This document shows, piece by piece, positions 15,349-23,665 of a DNA stretch of 40,449 nucleotides. This DNA is from Treponema sp. (lineage in GTDB: Bacteria; Spirochaetota; Spirochaetia; Treponematales; Breznakiellaceae), in the NCBI GenBank assembly GCA_031266775.1, contig JAISAQ010000027.1, positions 1 through 40,449 of the forward strand. The letters run 5' to 3'. The position numbers and the translations under genes were made by a program. The stretch's first letter is position 1, and every line of letters starts with the position of its first letter. Under the pieces are notes generated by a model, which saw only the letters and a program-made list of their open reading frames with translations, was not told the DNA's origin and ran no database searches.

Positions 15349-15360
15349 TTTTGATCAAAA
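15349..15360. promoter_or_regulatory. 12-bp perfect palindrome upstream of lon
   Basis: TTTTGATCAAAA lies 42 bases before the lon start codon, flanked by CGC and CCG. It may be an operator or part of a weak terminator stem for the MATE transcript. The rest of the 134-base gap shows no recognised heat-shock element. Confidence 0.25.
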
Positions 15361-15402
15361 CCGCGGCCGGAAAATGATCTCCACGTACAAAAAGGCGGGA
15401 TT

Positions 15403-17817
15403 ATGTCCGAGCAAAGTTTAGTTCCCATTGAACAAAGTCTGCCCCACAAACTGCCCCTTGTCGCCCTTATGGGGCGGCCCATTTTTCCGGGGATCTTCAC
15501 GCCGATCATGATAGGGAACCCAGCGGATGTAAAGGTTGTTGACGAAGCGGTGTCGGGCGACGGCTTCATTGGGCTTGTAATGCTGCAGAACGAGACCGAA
15601 TCTCCTTCCATAGGGGATCTTTACAAGGTAGGCACCGCGGCGAAGATCGTCAAAAAAATCAACCTTCCCGACGGCGGCGTCAATACGTTCATCTCCACGC
15701 TCCGGCGTTTCAGGGTCAAGAAGCCCCTGCACAGCTCCAATCCCATTGTGGCGGCGGTGGAATACCTCGAGGATGAAGAAGACGAAACGGCCGAGGTCAA
15801 GGCGCTGACGCGCGCCCTTATCAGCGAGATGAAGCAGATCTCCGAAAACAACCCCCTCTTTTCCGAAGAACTGCGGCTCAACATGATCAACATCGATCAT
15901 CCCGGCAAAATAGCCGATTTCATCGTCAGCATCCTCAACATCGACAAGACGGAACAGCAGAAGATCCTCGAAATTCTTAACGTCAGAAAACGCATGGAAC
16001 AGGTGCTGGTGTTCATCAAAAAGGAGCAGGAACTCCTTCGCATTCAAAAGAAGATTCAAAAAGAAATAAACGAAAAAATAGAAAAATCCCAGCGGGATTA
16101 TTTCCTCAAGGAAGAACTCAAGGCAATAAAGACCGAGCTGGGAATAACTACGGACGCCAAAAGCTCCGACTATCAGCGTTTCAAGGAAAAACTTGACGCC
16201 TTCAAATTTGAAGGGGAAGTCAAGGAGACTGTGGAGCAGGAGCTTGAGAAATTCAACCTTACGGAGCCCAATTCCGCGGAATTTATCGTAACAAGAAACT
16301 ATCTGGACGTGATCGCCGGTCTTCCCTGGGGAGATCCTGTTCCGGAGCATTTCGATCTTAAAAAAGCGTCGGAAATTCTTGAGGCGGATCACTACGGGCT
16401 AAAGGATGTAAAGAGCCGTATTGTGGAATACCTTGCCGTGCGAAAGCTCCGCACGGAAATGCCGGGAAGCACGGGTCCTGCGGGATCGATAATATGCCTT
16501 GTCGGCCCGCCGGGAGTGGGAAAAACGTCGGTGGGAAAATCGATTGCCCGCTCCCTTGGCAAACAGTTCTTCCGTTTTTCGGTCGGCGGCATGCGGGACG
16601 AGGCGGAGATCAAGGGACACCGGCGGACCTATATCGGCGCCATGCCGGGCAAGATCATCCAGGGGCTTAAAATAGTCAAAACCCGCGATCCGGTTTTTAT
16701 GATAGATGAAATAGACAAAATGGGGGTAAGCTACCAGGGGGACCCGGCAAGCGCCCTGCTTGAAGTGCTGGACCCGGAGCAGAATTACACCTTCCGTGAT
16801 CATTACCTTGATCTTCCCTTTGATATTTCGAAGATCTTTTTTGTCGTTACCGCCAATACCCTTGACACCATTCCGCCGCCCCTTCTTGACCGGATGGAGA
16901 TCATTCAGCTTCCCGGCTACATAGACACCGAGAAACTTGAAATTGCCAAACGCTATCTGGTTCCCAAGAGTCTTGAAAAAAACGGGCTGCGGAAAAGCCA
17001 GGCGAAGTATACCAAGGACAGCCTCCTCCACATCGCCAACGGGTACGCCAGGGAAGCGGGAGTGCGGAATTTTGAAAAAAATCTGGACAAGATACACCGC
17101 AAGCTGGCAAAACAGATAGTAGAAGAGGAAGAAAAGGAAAAGACGGGAAAGACAAGCGCGAAAAAAACCGCCGGCAGGGCCGTGCCGCGTAAATTTTCCA
17201 TTGACCGGAAGCTCATTGAAAAACATCTGGGGAAACCCATTTTTCCCGAAGGCGACATCAAGAAAGCCGACCGCCCCGGCATGTCCGTGGGGCTCGCGTG
17301 GACCAGCATGGGCGGCGACACCCTGGTAATAGAGGCCGCCTTTGTGCCCGGCAAAGAGGGAATGACCCTGACGGGCAAAATGGGCGACACCATGAAGGAG
17401 TCGGCGGCAATCGCCATGACCATGGCCCGCAAACTTGCGGTGGAACGTTACGGCGTCGGGGCGGAATGGTTCGACAAGAACCACATACATATCCACATTC
17501 CGGAAGGCGCCACGCCCAAAGACGGCCCTTCCGCGGGGATCACCATGGCGACGGCGCTGCTTTCACTCTTCCGGGGAAAGATCATCATGCCGAATTTCGT
17601 AATGACAGGGGAACTCAGCCTTACGGGGCAGGTCCTTCCCATAGGCGGCCTGAAAGAGAAAACCATAGCGGCGCGGCGGAACAGGGCCAAACACATCATC
17701 ATTCCCCGGCAGAACCTGCGGGATCTGGACGACATTCCCGATTACGTGAAAAAGGGCATCGAGTTCCATCCGGTGGAACGTTTCGATGAAGTGCTGAACC
17801 TGGCCCTGCCGGACTAA
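15403..17817 (+). CDS. lon: ATP-dependent protease Lon
   Basis: This is the cytoplasmic AAA+ protease that degrades misfolded and regulatory proteins. The 804-residue protein has the N-terminal LON substrate domain (about 10-200), a coiled linker, Walker A GPPGVGKTS (368-376), Walker B FMIDEIDK (432-439) and the serine-lysine dyad S710 (DGPSAGI) and K753 (GGLKEKTIAARR), 43 residues apart as in E. coli. A basic linker (KTGKTSAKKTAGR, about 580-593) lies between ATPase and protease domains. The ATG follows AAAGGCGGGATT. The gene stands alone after the MATE gene; a 12-bp palindrome upstream may be regulatory. Confidence 0.97.
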   Translation: MSEQSLVPIEQSLPHKLPLVALMGRPIFPGIFTPIMIGNPADVKVVDEAVSGDGFIGLVMLQNETESPSIGDLYKVGTAAKIVKKINLPDGGVNTFISTLRRFRVKKPLHSSNPIVAAVEYLEDEEDETAEVKALTRALISEMKQISENNPLFSEELRLNMINIDHPGKIADFIVSILNIDKTEQQKILEILNVRKRMEQVLVFIKKEQELLRIQKKIQKEINEKIEKSQRDYFLKEELKAIKTELGITTDAKSSDYQRFKEKLDAFKFEGEVKETVEQELEKFNLTEPNSAEFIVTRNYLDVIAGLPWGDPVPEHFDLKKASEILEADHYGLKDVKSRIVEYLAVRKLRTEMPGSTGPAGSIICLVGPPGVGKTSVGKSIARSLGKQFFRFSVGGMRDEAEIKGHRRTYIGAMPGKIIQGLKIVKTRDPVFMIDEIDKMGVSYQGDPASALLEVLDPEQNYTFRDHYLDLPFDISKIFFVVTANTLDTIPPPLLDRMEIIQLPGYIDTEKLEIAKRYLVPKSLEKNGLRKSQAKYTKDSLLHIANGYAREAGVRNFEKNLDKIHRKLAKQIVEEEEKEKTGKTSAKKTAGRAVPRKFSIDRKLIEKHLGKPIFPEGDIKKADRPGMSVGLAWTSMGGDTLVIEAAFVPGKEGMTLTGKMGDTMKESAAIAMTMARKLAVERYGVGAEWFDKNHIHIHIPEGATPKDGPSAGITMATALLSLFRGKIIMPNFVMTGELSLTGQVLPIGGLKEKTIAARRNRAKHIIIPRQNLRDLDDIPDYVKKGIEFHPVERFDEVLNLALPD

Positions 17818-17855
17818 AAGCGTTTTACAGCAGGGAACATGAAGGGGAGGGCGCC

Positions 17856-18257
17856 ATGTATATTCATCCCAAACTGGCGGCCTTTACCCAAAACCTTGAA
17901 GCCCTTTTTCATGAAGTTGATGAATTCCTCGAAGAGGAGTGGGGCGGAAGTTTTCCTCTCCATCCAAACAGGCCGGCGCGCGGAAGCACGGAAAACCCCG
18001 AGATGGACGGCCTCTTCGAAATTGCCCCGGACTTTACCGCCGGCATCGGCTCCGGCGGCGGACGGGGCTACATTATTTCGTTCAGGGCCGCAACGCTGGA
18101 AACAATAAATCCCGCCCAGTTTGAATTTCTCATGGAAAGCGCCGCCGCCCTTGTCGCAAAAAAACTGCCGGTGTATTTTCCCGGCCGCGTCCTTGAGGTG
18201 ATACGGGACGGAAGGCGCTTCAAGATCGTGGGGGATTTCAGTCTGGGCGAGGCGTAA
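17856..18257 (+). CDS. conserved protein of unknown function
   Basis: The product has 133 residues with no signal peptide or membrane segment. The sequence is acidic at the start (FHEVDEFLEEEWG), has a glycine-rich centre (AGIGSGGGRGY) and a well-ordered alpha/beta C-terminal half ending in VLEVIRDGRRFKIVGDFSLGEA. A strong ribosome-binding site (AAGGGGAGGGCGCC) precedes the ATG, and codon use fits the neighbourhood, so it is a real gene. It starts 38 bases after lon and may be read through from it. Its end overlaps the convergent TPR gene by 20 bases. No family recognised. Confidence 0.75.
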   Translation: MYIHPKLAAFTQNLEALFHEVDEFLEEEWGGSFPLHPNRPARGSTENPEMDGLFEIAPDFTAGIGSGGGRGYIISFRAATLETINPAQFEFLMESAAALVAKKLPVYFPGRVLEVIRDGRRFKIVGDFSLGEA

Positions 18258-19437
18258 GGTTCAAATAGTCCAGGGCAAGGGGATCGCCGGGTTCCAGTTC
18301 AAGTACGGTGCGGAAAAAGGCCGCCGCCTCTGCGGCGTTCCCCTTCTTCATTGCGAGCACCCCCAGATTACTGATGATCTTGACGTTTTCGGGATCGTCC
18401 CGCAGGGCCGCTTCCAGTTCCCGCCGGGCGCCCCGGTAATCGGAAAGCTCCATAAGGCAAATGGCAAGCTCGTTCCTTACGCCGGCGTTTGTTCCCCCAA
18501 GCTCAACGGCTTTTTCAAGCGCCGCCTGTCCGTCGCTCCAGCGCTCAAGGCAGCGCAGCGCCCAGCCCAAAATAAACCAGCCGTTCCACACCTCAGGATG
18601 TTCTTCCAGAAAAAAGTGTATCTTTTTTAGCGCGGCTTCTTCTTTTCCGCCCCGGACAAGCTCCCACGCTTCCCGGAAATTTTCATCGGAAAGAAAACGT
18701 TCCCTGATCTCTGTGAGCACTTTTCCGGCGTTTTCCCGTTTTTCACTGTCCGTTCCCGGAAGGCTTACATAGGAAGAAAAACATTCCTCCGCTCCGGCAA
18801 AGTCCTGCCGCTTCAGCCTGAAATAACCCGCGTTAAAAACGGCGTCGGGACGGGGCGGGTCAAGGGCAAGGATCATATCGTAGGCTTTTTCCGCGTGGAA
18901 GGCGGCTTCCGCCGCTTCATCCGGCTTGCCTCCCGCTTCAAGGGTGGCGGCCTTTTCTTCCAGCGCCAGCGCCCGGTTCAAAAGAACCACATCCGATCCG
19001 GGAAAGAGCCCTTCCAGCACGGAGAGGATCTCGAGGGCCGTGTCAAAATCGCCGTTCTTTGCCTTGAGAATCGCCGCCTCGTTAAATTCGCCGAAGATGC
19101 CGGGACGCACCGCCAAAATAAAACGCCGGTAATAGTCTATCCGCGCCTCCGGATCCGCGGAGCCGGGAATCTGCGCCCCGGACAGTTCCTCCCCCGCATG
19201 ATACGCCGCGACAAGTTTAAGCATTCCCGACAGAATCATCTCTATGGTAAGCTCGTCGGGCGTAAGGCTGTCTTTTCCTTCGGGAATTTCAACCGGAATG
19301 GGAACAGCGCTATCCATGGCGAATTCGCCTTCACGCTCATAAGCGTCATGTTCATGAGCATCATGCCCGTGAACGTGTTCCCGTATGCCGGAAGGAACGG
19401 GGAGAAATATGATGCGGCCGGTGTCAATCTTTGCCAT
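18238..19437 (-). CDS. TPR-repeat protein with histidine-rich segment
   Basis: The product has 399 residues. An N-terminal region contains a histidine cluster (REHVHGHDAHEHDAYERE, about 18-35), which could bind metal. From about 105 to the end there are TPR helices, clearest at NGWFILGWALRCLERWSDGQ, NELAICLMELSDYRGARREL and ISNLGVLAMKKGNAAEAAAFF, suggesting a protein-protein scaffold. No signal peptide. The frame opens at 19542, but ATG at 19437 has GGAGA six bases upstream and begins MAKIDTG. It overlaps the end of the PilZ gene by 14 bases, so the pair is translationally coupled, which suggests a role in the same c-di-GMP-linked process. Confidence 0.85.
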   Translation of the reverse strand: MAKIDTGRIIFLPVPSGIREHVHGHDAHEHDAYEREGEFAMDSAVPIPVEIPEGKDSLTPDELTIEMILSGMLKLVAAYHAGEELSGAQIPGSADPEARIDYYRRFILAVRPGIFGEFNEAAILKAKNGDFDTALEILSVLEGLFPGSDVVLLNRALALEEKAATLEAGGKPDEAAEAAFHAEKAYDMILALDPPRPDAVFNAGYFRLKRQDFAGAEECFSSYVSLPGTDSEKRENAGKVLTEIRERFLSDENFREAWELVRGGKEEAALKKIHFFLEEHPEVWNGWFILGWALRCLERWSDGQAALEKAVELGGTNAGVRNELAICLMELSDYRGARRELEAALRDDPENVKIISNLGVLAMKKGNAAEAAAFFRTVLELEPGDPLALDYLNLTPRPD

Positions 19438-20329
19438 CGGCATTCTCCGGGGAAAAGGAGAAAGTCTCCTGTTTTGCGGGATCTGGCGGCACAGAAGGCG
19501 GCGGGGCGGGCGTTTGTCCCGCCACATCCCCAACCCGGACATGGCTTATGTAATCGTTGATCCGTATTTTATAGCCCATGGGAACCACGGATTCATCAAA
19601 GAGGATAACCAGGGCCACAAGGTCTTTCCGGCCTTCAACATCTTCGGAGCGGATAAATTTTCCCTTAAGAAGAAAACTCTCTCTTGGATCGTCAAAATCC
19701 ACCCGCAGGGCCGCTTCCCTGTTCACAAGGAATTTTACCACTCCCATCATGATAAGTTTTGCCCCGGAAAACGAAATGTCCCTGAGTATGCAGCGGCGGG
19801 GCACCCCCTGTATGAAGACGGCGCTTTCCTTGGACAATATGTTGAGTTTCCGCTGTGATTCAACGGAAATAAGGATGCGCTCTTCCCGCCGCTTGGCGGA
19901 ATTGACATTTGCGTCAAGCAGCCTTCCCATGATTTCGATAAGATCGTCAGGCGGCCGCTGGGTAAACTGAAGGGTAAAAAGGGCAACGTCCTTTGAGCCG
20001 CCGTAGGGGGCCTCTCCCATGGTGCGGGCCGCGACAAAGAAAGTTACGGGATTTCCGGTTTCGGGGTTTTTGAAACAATACCGGAGGCTGACATAGTTAT
20101 TGGTCTGCTGAAGTTTCTGCATAATTCCGAATTTAGTGTTGATCACAATTTTCGCCCCCGTAAAAGAGGACGAATATATTACGCAGGGCCAGAAGTCGCT
20201 GCCGCATTTAAGGTGTACCTGCTGCGTCAAGAGTCCTGTCACCTGTATGATCTCTCTGGTAAAAGTAACATCTATGTTTTTAAAGCGTTCGTAATAAACC
20301 GTAAGCTTCTGGCTGGTCAGTACGCCCAT
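19424..20329 (-). CDS. PilZ-domain c-di-GMP receptor protein
   Basis: The product has 301 residues. The C-terminal PilZ domain (about 146-255) has both c-di-GMP-binding marks: RxxxR at 147-151 (KRREER) and DxSxxG at 184-189 (DISFSG). The N-terminal 130 residues form a second, PilZ-N-like domain of the sort found in treponemal PilZ proteins. The tail is proline-rich (PAPPPSVPPDP). The ribosome-binding site AAGAGGAATAG precedes ATG 20329. In treponemes this class of receptor affects motility and chemotaxis; the diguanylate cyclase and HD-GYP enzyme elsewhere in this window would set its ligand level. Confidence 0.9.
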   Translation of the reverse strand: MGVLTSQKLTVYYERFKNIDVTFTREIIQVTGLLTQQVHLKCGSDFWPCVIYSSSFTGAKIVINTKFGIMQKLQQTNNYVSLRYCFKNPETGNPVTFFVAARTMGEAPYGGSKDVALFTLQFTQRPPDDLIEIMGRLLDANVNSAKRREERILISVESQRKLNILSKESAVFIQGVPRRCILRDISFSGAKLIMMGVVKFLVNREAALRVDFDDPRESFLLKGKFIRSEDVEGRKDLVALVILFDESVVPMGYKIRINDYISHVRVGDVAGQTPAPPPSVPPDPAKQETFSFSPENADGKD

Positions 20330-20370
20330 CTATTCCTCTTGCCGTAATGGTATAACAAATCTACTGTAAA

Positions 20371-21042
20371 TTATAGACCTTTCCCGCCGGAATTAAAGGC
20401 GGCGTCGTACATTCGTTCCAGAATTACGCCTATCTTGCCGCCGTAGTCCCGGTCGGCGGCCCATTTGCCGGCAAGATCCGCTATCGCCGGGGCGGACCCG
20501 GCGCGGACCCAGCGGTAGCGGGGATCCACCAGTTCCCCTTTCAGGGGCGCCTGTGAGGCATATTCCTTAAGGTGCTGAATGTGGGCCCGTACACCGGTAC
20601 GGACATCGGGGAACCGTTCTCCCCGCTGGTTTTCCCCAATGGCCCCAAGGCCGCAAAAATTGTTCATGTCGGCCGTTACAAGACCTCCGTAACGGAGAAA
20701 ACCCGTTTCCAGGCACATCTGGGCAAAGGCCGCGTCATGATTCACCCCTTCCGCCGCCGCTTCCTCGACATAACAGGACGCCAGGCTGCGGGTGAACTCG
20801 CCGCCCGCCAGGGGATTGTTGCTTTCCAGAAACAGGGCAAGCCGGTCCGGGGAAACGAGCCCCTGCCCCAGAATCAGCGCCGGGGGCCTTGGAATTTCGG
20901 CCGGTATTCCGGACGGGGGCGTTTTGGATGGAAAAGCGCCGGAAGAGACGTCACGGGACGGGGGCAGGGCGGCGCAGGAAAAAAACAGCGCGGCAAAGAG
21001 AGGCAAGACGTACCGGGTACAGAATGTATATCGTGTGTTCAT
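20371..21042 (-). CDS. lipoprotein glucosaminidase (peptidoglycan hydrolase)
   Basis: The product has 223 residues. The N-terminus (CTRYVLPLFAALFFSCAAL) is a lipoprotein signal with C23 as the lipidated cysteine. Residues about 60-220 form a GH73-like glucosaminidase domain: catalytic E112 in QMCLETGFLRYGG, then NNFCGLGA and the WAADRDYG end motif. It should cut the glycan backbone of peptidoglycan in the periplasm. A TTG at 21075 would extend the frame by 11 residues, but ATG 21042 gives a proper signal peptide. The divergent upstream region holds a perfect palindromic repeat. Confidence 0.88.
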   Translation of the reverse strand: MNTRYTFCTRYVLPLFAALFFSCAALPPSRDVSSGAFPSKTPPSGIPAEIPRPPALILGQGLVSPDRLALFLESNNPLAGGEFTRSLASCYVEEAAAEGVNHDAAFAQMCLETGFLRYGGLVTADMNNFCGLGAIGENQRGERFPDVRTGVRAHIQHLKEYASQAPLKGELVDPRYRWVRAGSAPAIADLAGKWAADRDYGGKIGVILERMYDAAFNSGGKGL

Positions 21043-21097
21043 ACTTCTGTATCGGTTTTTCCCCTCAAAATACAAAATTACACGATTTTACAACGGA

Positions 21098-21129
21098 AGT
21101 TGTTCAATAACTCCGGTTATTGAACAACT
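21098..21129. repeat. palindromic dispersed repeat, copy 1
   Basis: A perfect 14-bp inverted repeat, AGTTGTTCAATAAC with loop TCCG, flanked by CGGA and CTATT. It is identical over 40 bases, except one loop base, to copy 2 at 23634-23665. Here it lies between two divergent genes, so it is not simply a terminator. Confidence 0.85.
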
Positions 21130-21169
21130 CTATTAAAGCGCCACGCAGGACGGTACCCTATTAAGGTAT

Positions 21170-21949
21170 ATGAGCGAATTCAATTACCCCGAATGTGTGG
21201 GGAAAAACGACGCCCCGGATACAGGATGCGACTTTCACCCCGTTCACGGCATCAGGGCCATGTCCCTTCCGAACCGTCCAAGGGAAAGGCTCTGTAGCCT
21301 TGGGCCGGAAGCCCTTTCGGATCATGAGCTTCTGGCCATCCTCCTCAATACGGGCACACGGGGCAAAAACGTTATTCACCTGGCGGCGGATCTGCTTAAA
21401 CACCTTGACGGGAACAAAGGCATCCCCACAAGCGGGGAATTAACGCGGCTTACCGGTCTTGGCAAAAGCAAGGCCGCCGCCGTAATAGCCATGCTTGAAT
21501 TCGGCCGCCGGCGCTGGGGGGCGGCCGGAATCAGGATCAGGCGGCCGGAAGACATCTATGCCCTGATCCGCCATTACGCCGACAGGAGGCAGGAACGGTT
21601 CCTCTCCCTCTCTTTCAACGGCGCTCACGAAGTGCTCGCCGTCCGGGTAATAACCGTGGGCCTTGTCAACCGTACCATAATTCACCCAAGGGAAGTCTAC
21701 GCCGAGGCAATTACCGATCACGCAGTGGCCATCGCCGTTGCCCATAACCACCCGTCGGGGCAGCTTGTCCCCTCACAGGAGGACGACGAGGTGACATCCC
21801 GGCTCAGGGCCGCGGGCGTCATTCTGGGGATCAACTTCCTTGATCACATAATTTTCTCGCACATGTCCTATTTCAGCTACCGCCAGAACGGCAGAATGGA
21901 AACGGATAACGAAGGCTTACTACAAAAAGCCAAAATTGTTTATAGTTAA
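21170..21949 (+). CDS. radC: RadC-family JAB1/MPN metalloprotein
   Basis: The product has 259 residues. An N-terminal helix-hairpin-helix region (LTRLTGLGKSKAAAV) precedes the MPN+ domain with zinc ligands H192, H194 and D205 (AHNHPSGQLVPSQEDD). Despite its name the family is not firmly a repair factor; it is often tied to mobile elements or competence. The N-terminus has about 30 extra residues before the conserved MSLPNRPRERL; ATG 21260 is an alternative start with an AGGG upstream. It ends three bases before the GTG start of the PEGA-protein gene. Confidence 0.93.
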   Translation: MSEFNYPECVGKNDAPDTGCDFHPVHGIRAMSLPNRPRERLCSLGPEALSDHELLAILLNTGTRGKNVIHLAADLLKHLDGNKGIPTSGELTRLTGLGKSKAAAVIAMLEFGRRRWGAAGIRIRRPEDIYALIRHYADRRQERFLSLSFNGAHEVLAVRVITVGLVNRTIIHPREVYAEAITDHAVAIAVAHNHPSGQLVPSQEDDEVTSRLRAAGVILGINFLDHIIFSHMSYFSYRQNGRMETDNEGLLQKAKIVYS

Positions 21950-21952
21950 AAC

Positions 21953-23599
21953 GTGAAAGTAACCGCCCGGCGTTTTTTTTTCTTTCTCCTTGTCCCCTGT
22001 CTTTGTACGGCGTTTGCCGTGCCCGTTCCGGCGCAGACTGAGGTTAGCGAAGTAATCAGGGGTGATTTTTTCAGGGAAGTGGAAGGCAGGGGGCTAACGG
22101 TTCGTACCGAGCCGGATCAGGCAAAGGTGTTTGTCGACGGCGTGGAACGGGGCCTTACCCCCCTTACGCTGGATGTACGGAGCGGAATACACGTCGTCAG
22201 AATATACAAGGAAGGTTACCGCGAGAGGATCTTCAATGTAACCCTTTCCTCGTCAAGCCGGCTGGTAATGTCGGTAGAACTTGAGGCAAGTTCCGGCCAA
22301 ACCATCATTACGGTACGCCGGGGCGAAAACAGCCCTCCTCCCGGTTTGTATCCCCTTAATCCCGAGATCCTTGTAGACGGAAAATCCGTGTCCTTTTCCC
22401 TGGAGGAACTTGCCGCCGGGGCCGGCATGACCCTTCCGGTGGGCTACCACACCATACGGGTCCGGGCCTTTGGCTGGGAGGACGCCTCCGCAACTGTGTA
22501 TATACGGGAAGGCTTCATTATCCCGGCGGAACTTGTCCTTGTTCCCGCCCCTTTCCGCATCATCAGGGCGGATACGGCAAGGTCCCGTTTTAACCCCGCA
22601 AATTCCGGCTCTCTGGGGGTCACCCGTTTTTCTTTTGAAGTCTCAGGTCCGGGAACGGCGCTCCTTACCGTGCGGGCCTCCGGCGGGGAAAACGTGTATA
22701 CCGCCGAACTGGGCCCCTTTACCTCGCGTTCCCAATCGGCGGAATGGAACGGCCGTACTATGGAGAATTCCATTTTGCCCGATGGAACCTACAGCATAAC
22801 CATAGACGGATTTTCCGTTCCCTGGGACAATTCCGAACCGCGGCGGCACAGCGTCTTGCTTGAGGCGGCAATAGATTCTTCCATCAGCATTTATCCCCTT
22901 TCGCTTAACGGCGCCGTTCCCGGCCTCATGTTCGCCGCGTCTCCCGCGACACTTCCGCGGGGCAGTTTTCAGTTTGAAGGGAGCCTCGTTTTCGGCAGCC
23001 CCGCCGGAAGCAGCGCCTTTTCCAGCCTGCCCTTTGAGGGGGGAGCGCGCCTGAGCGTTATTGAAGGGCTCGAACTGGCCGCCGCCCTTAACGCGGTTCC
23101 GGTCTTTGGGGAAGGCGCGTCCTGGGGATTTGCCCTTTCGGCAAAATGGCGCTTCCTCGAGGCCCCGTTCCGCTTCCCGCTGGAAGCGGCCGCGGGGCTC
23201 TCCTACGCATGGGCGCAGAAAGACGAACATACCCCGCAGAGGGAAGGCCTTTCCGTACGGTTCCCTCTGTCGCTTGATTTCCGCCTGGTTTCCCTGCTTT
23301 TCGCGCCCGGCATACGCACCGCGTTCCCCGGCGATCCCTCTCCCCGCCTTTTCCTCCCGGCCGGCATACTCTTCCGGCGCGCGCATATTACCGCCGGCGT
23401 TTCCTTCCTTCCCGAAATAAGTTTTTCCGCAAACTCGAAAAACCGTGAACAAGAAGGAAGCACGGTCCTTGATCTGGGCGCCGAAATCAAATGGTATCCG
23501 TCTCCTTCCATTTTGGTGTATACGGTTTCAGGCGGGGTAAGGATAGACAAATCGGGCGTATGGGGAACAGGCGGAGTGGGAATAGGGATCGTTTATTAG
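21953..23599 (+). CDS. exported PEGA-domain envelope protein
   Basis: The product has 548 residues and starts at GTG. The signal peptide (RRFFFFLLVPCLCTAFAVPVPAQ) is clear. A PEGA domain occupies about 50-110 (GLTVRTEPDQAKVFVDGVERG, read as GLTVRTEPDQAKVF then VDGVERG). A second PEGA-like strand set follows at about 125-190. Residues about 215-290 resemble an FlgD-type Ig domain (RFSFEVSGPGTALLTV, LPDGTYSITIDG). The C-terminal 250 residues alternate hydrophobic and polar residues like an outer-membrane beta barrel. It probably anchors or displays a carbohydrate- or peptidoglycan-binding head; no specific function recognised. Confidence 0.82.
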   Translation: MKVTARRFFFFLLVPCLCTAFAVPVPAQTEVSEVIRGDFFREVEGRGLTVRTEPDQAKVFVDGVERGLTPLTLDVRSGIHVVRIYKEGYRERIFNVTLSSSSRLVMSVELEASSGQTIITVRRGENSPPPGLYPLNPEILVDGKSVSFSLEELAAGAGMTLPVGYHTIRVRAFGWEDASATVYIREGFIIPAELVLVPAPFRIIRADTARSRFNPANSGSLGVTRFSFEVSGPGTALLTVRASGGENVYTAELGPFTSRSQSAEWNGRTMENSILPDGTYSITIDGFSVPWDNSEPRRHSVLLEAAIDSSISIYPLSLNGAVPGLMFAASPATLPRGSFQFEGSLVFGSPAGSSAFSSLPFEGGARLSVIEGLELAAALNAVPVFGEGASWGFALSAKWRFLEAPFRFPLEAAAGLSYAWAQKDEHTPQREGLSVRFPLSLDFRLVSLLFAPGIRTAFPGDPSPRLFLPAGILFRRAHITAGVSFLPEISFSANSKNREQEGSTVLDLGAEIKWYPSPSILVYTVSGGVRIDKSGVWGTGGVGIGIVY

Positions 23600-23633
23600 A
23601 ACCGTCCGCGGCTTCACGGCGTTTTTAAGCGGA

Positions 23634-23665
23634 AGTTGTTCAATAACTCTGGTTATTGAACAACT
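23634..23665. repeat. palindromic dispersed repeat, copy 2
   Basis: A perfect 14-bp inverted repeat with loop TCTG, between the convergent PEGA-protein and htrA genes. The adjoining CTA at 23666-23668 is the htrA stop codon on the minus strand. Confidence 0.85.

Noticed and set aside
16399..17496. 365-residue minus-strand frame inside lon
   Set aside because: Shadow of a highly conserved gene; no domain features.
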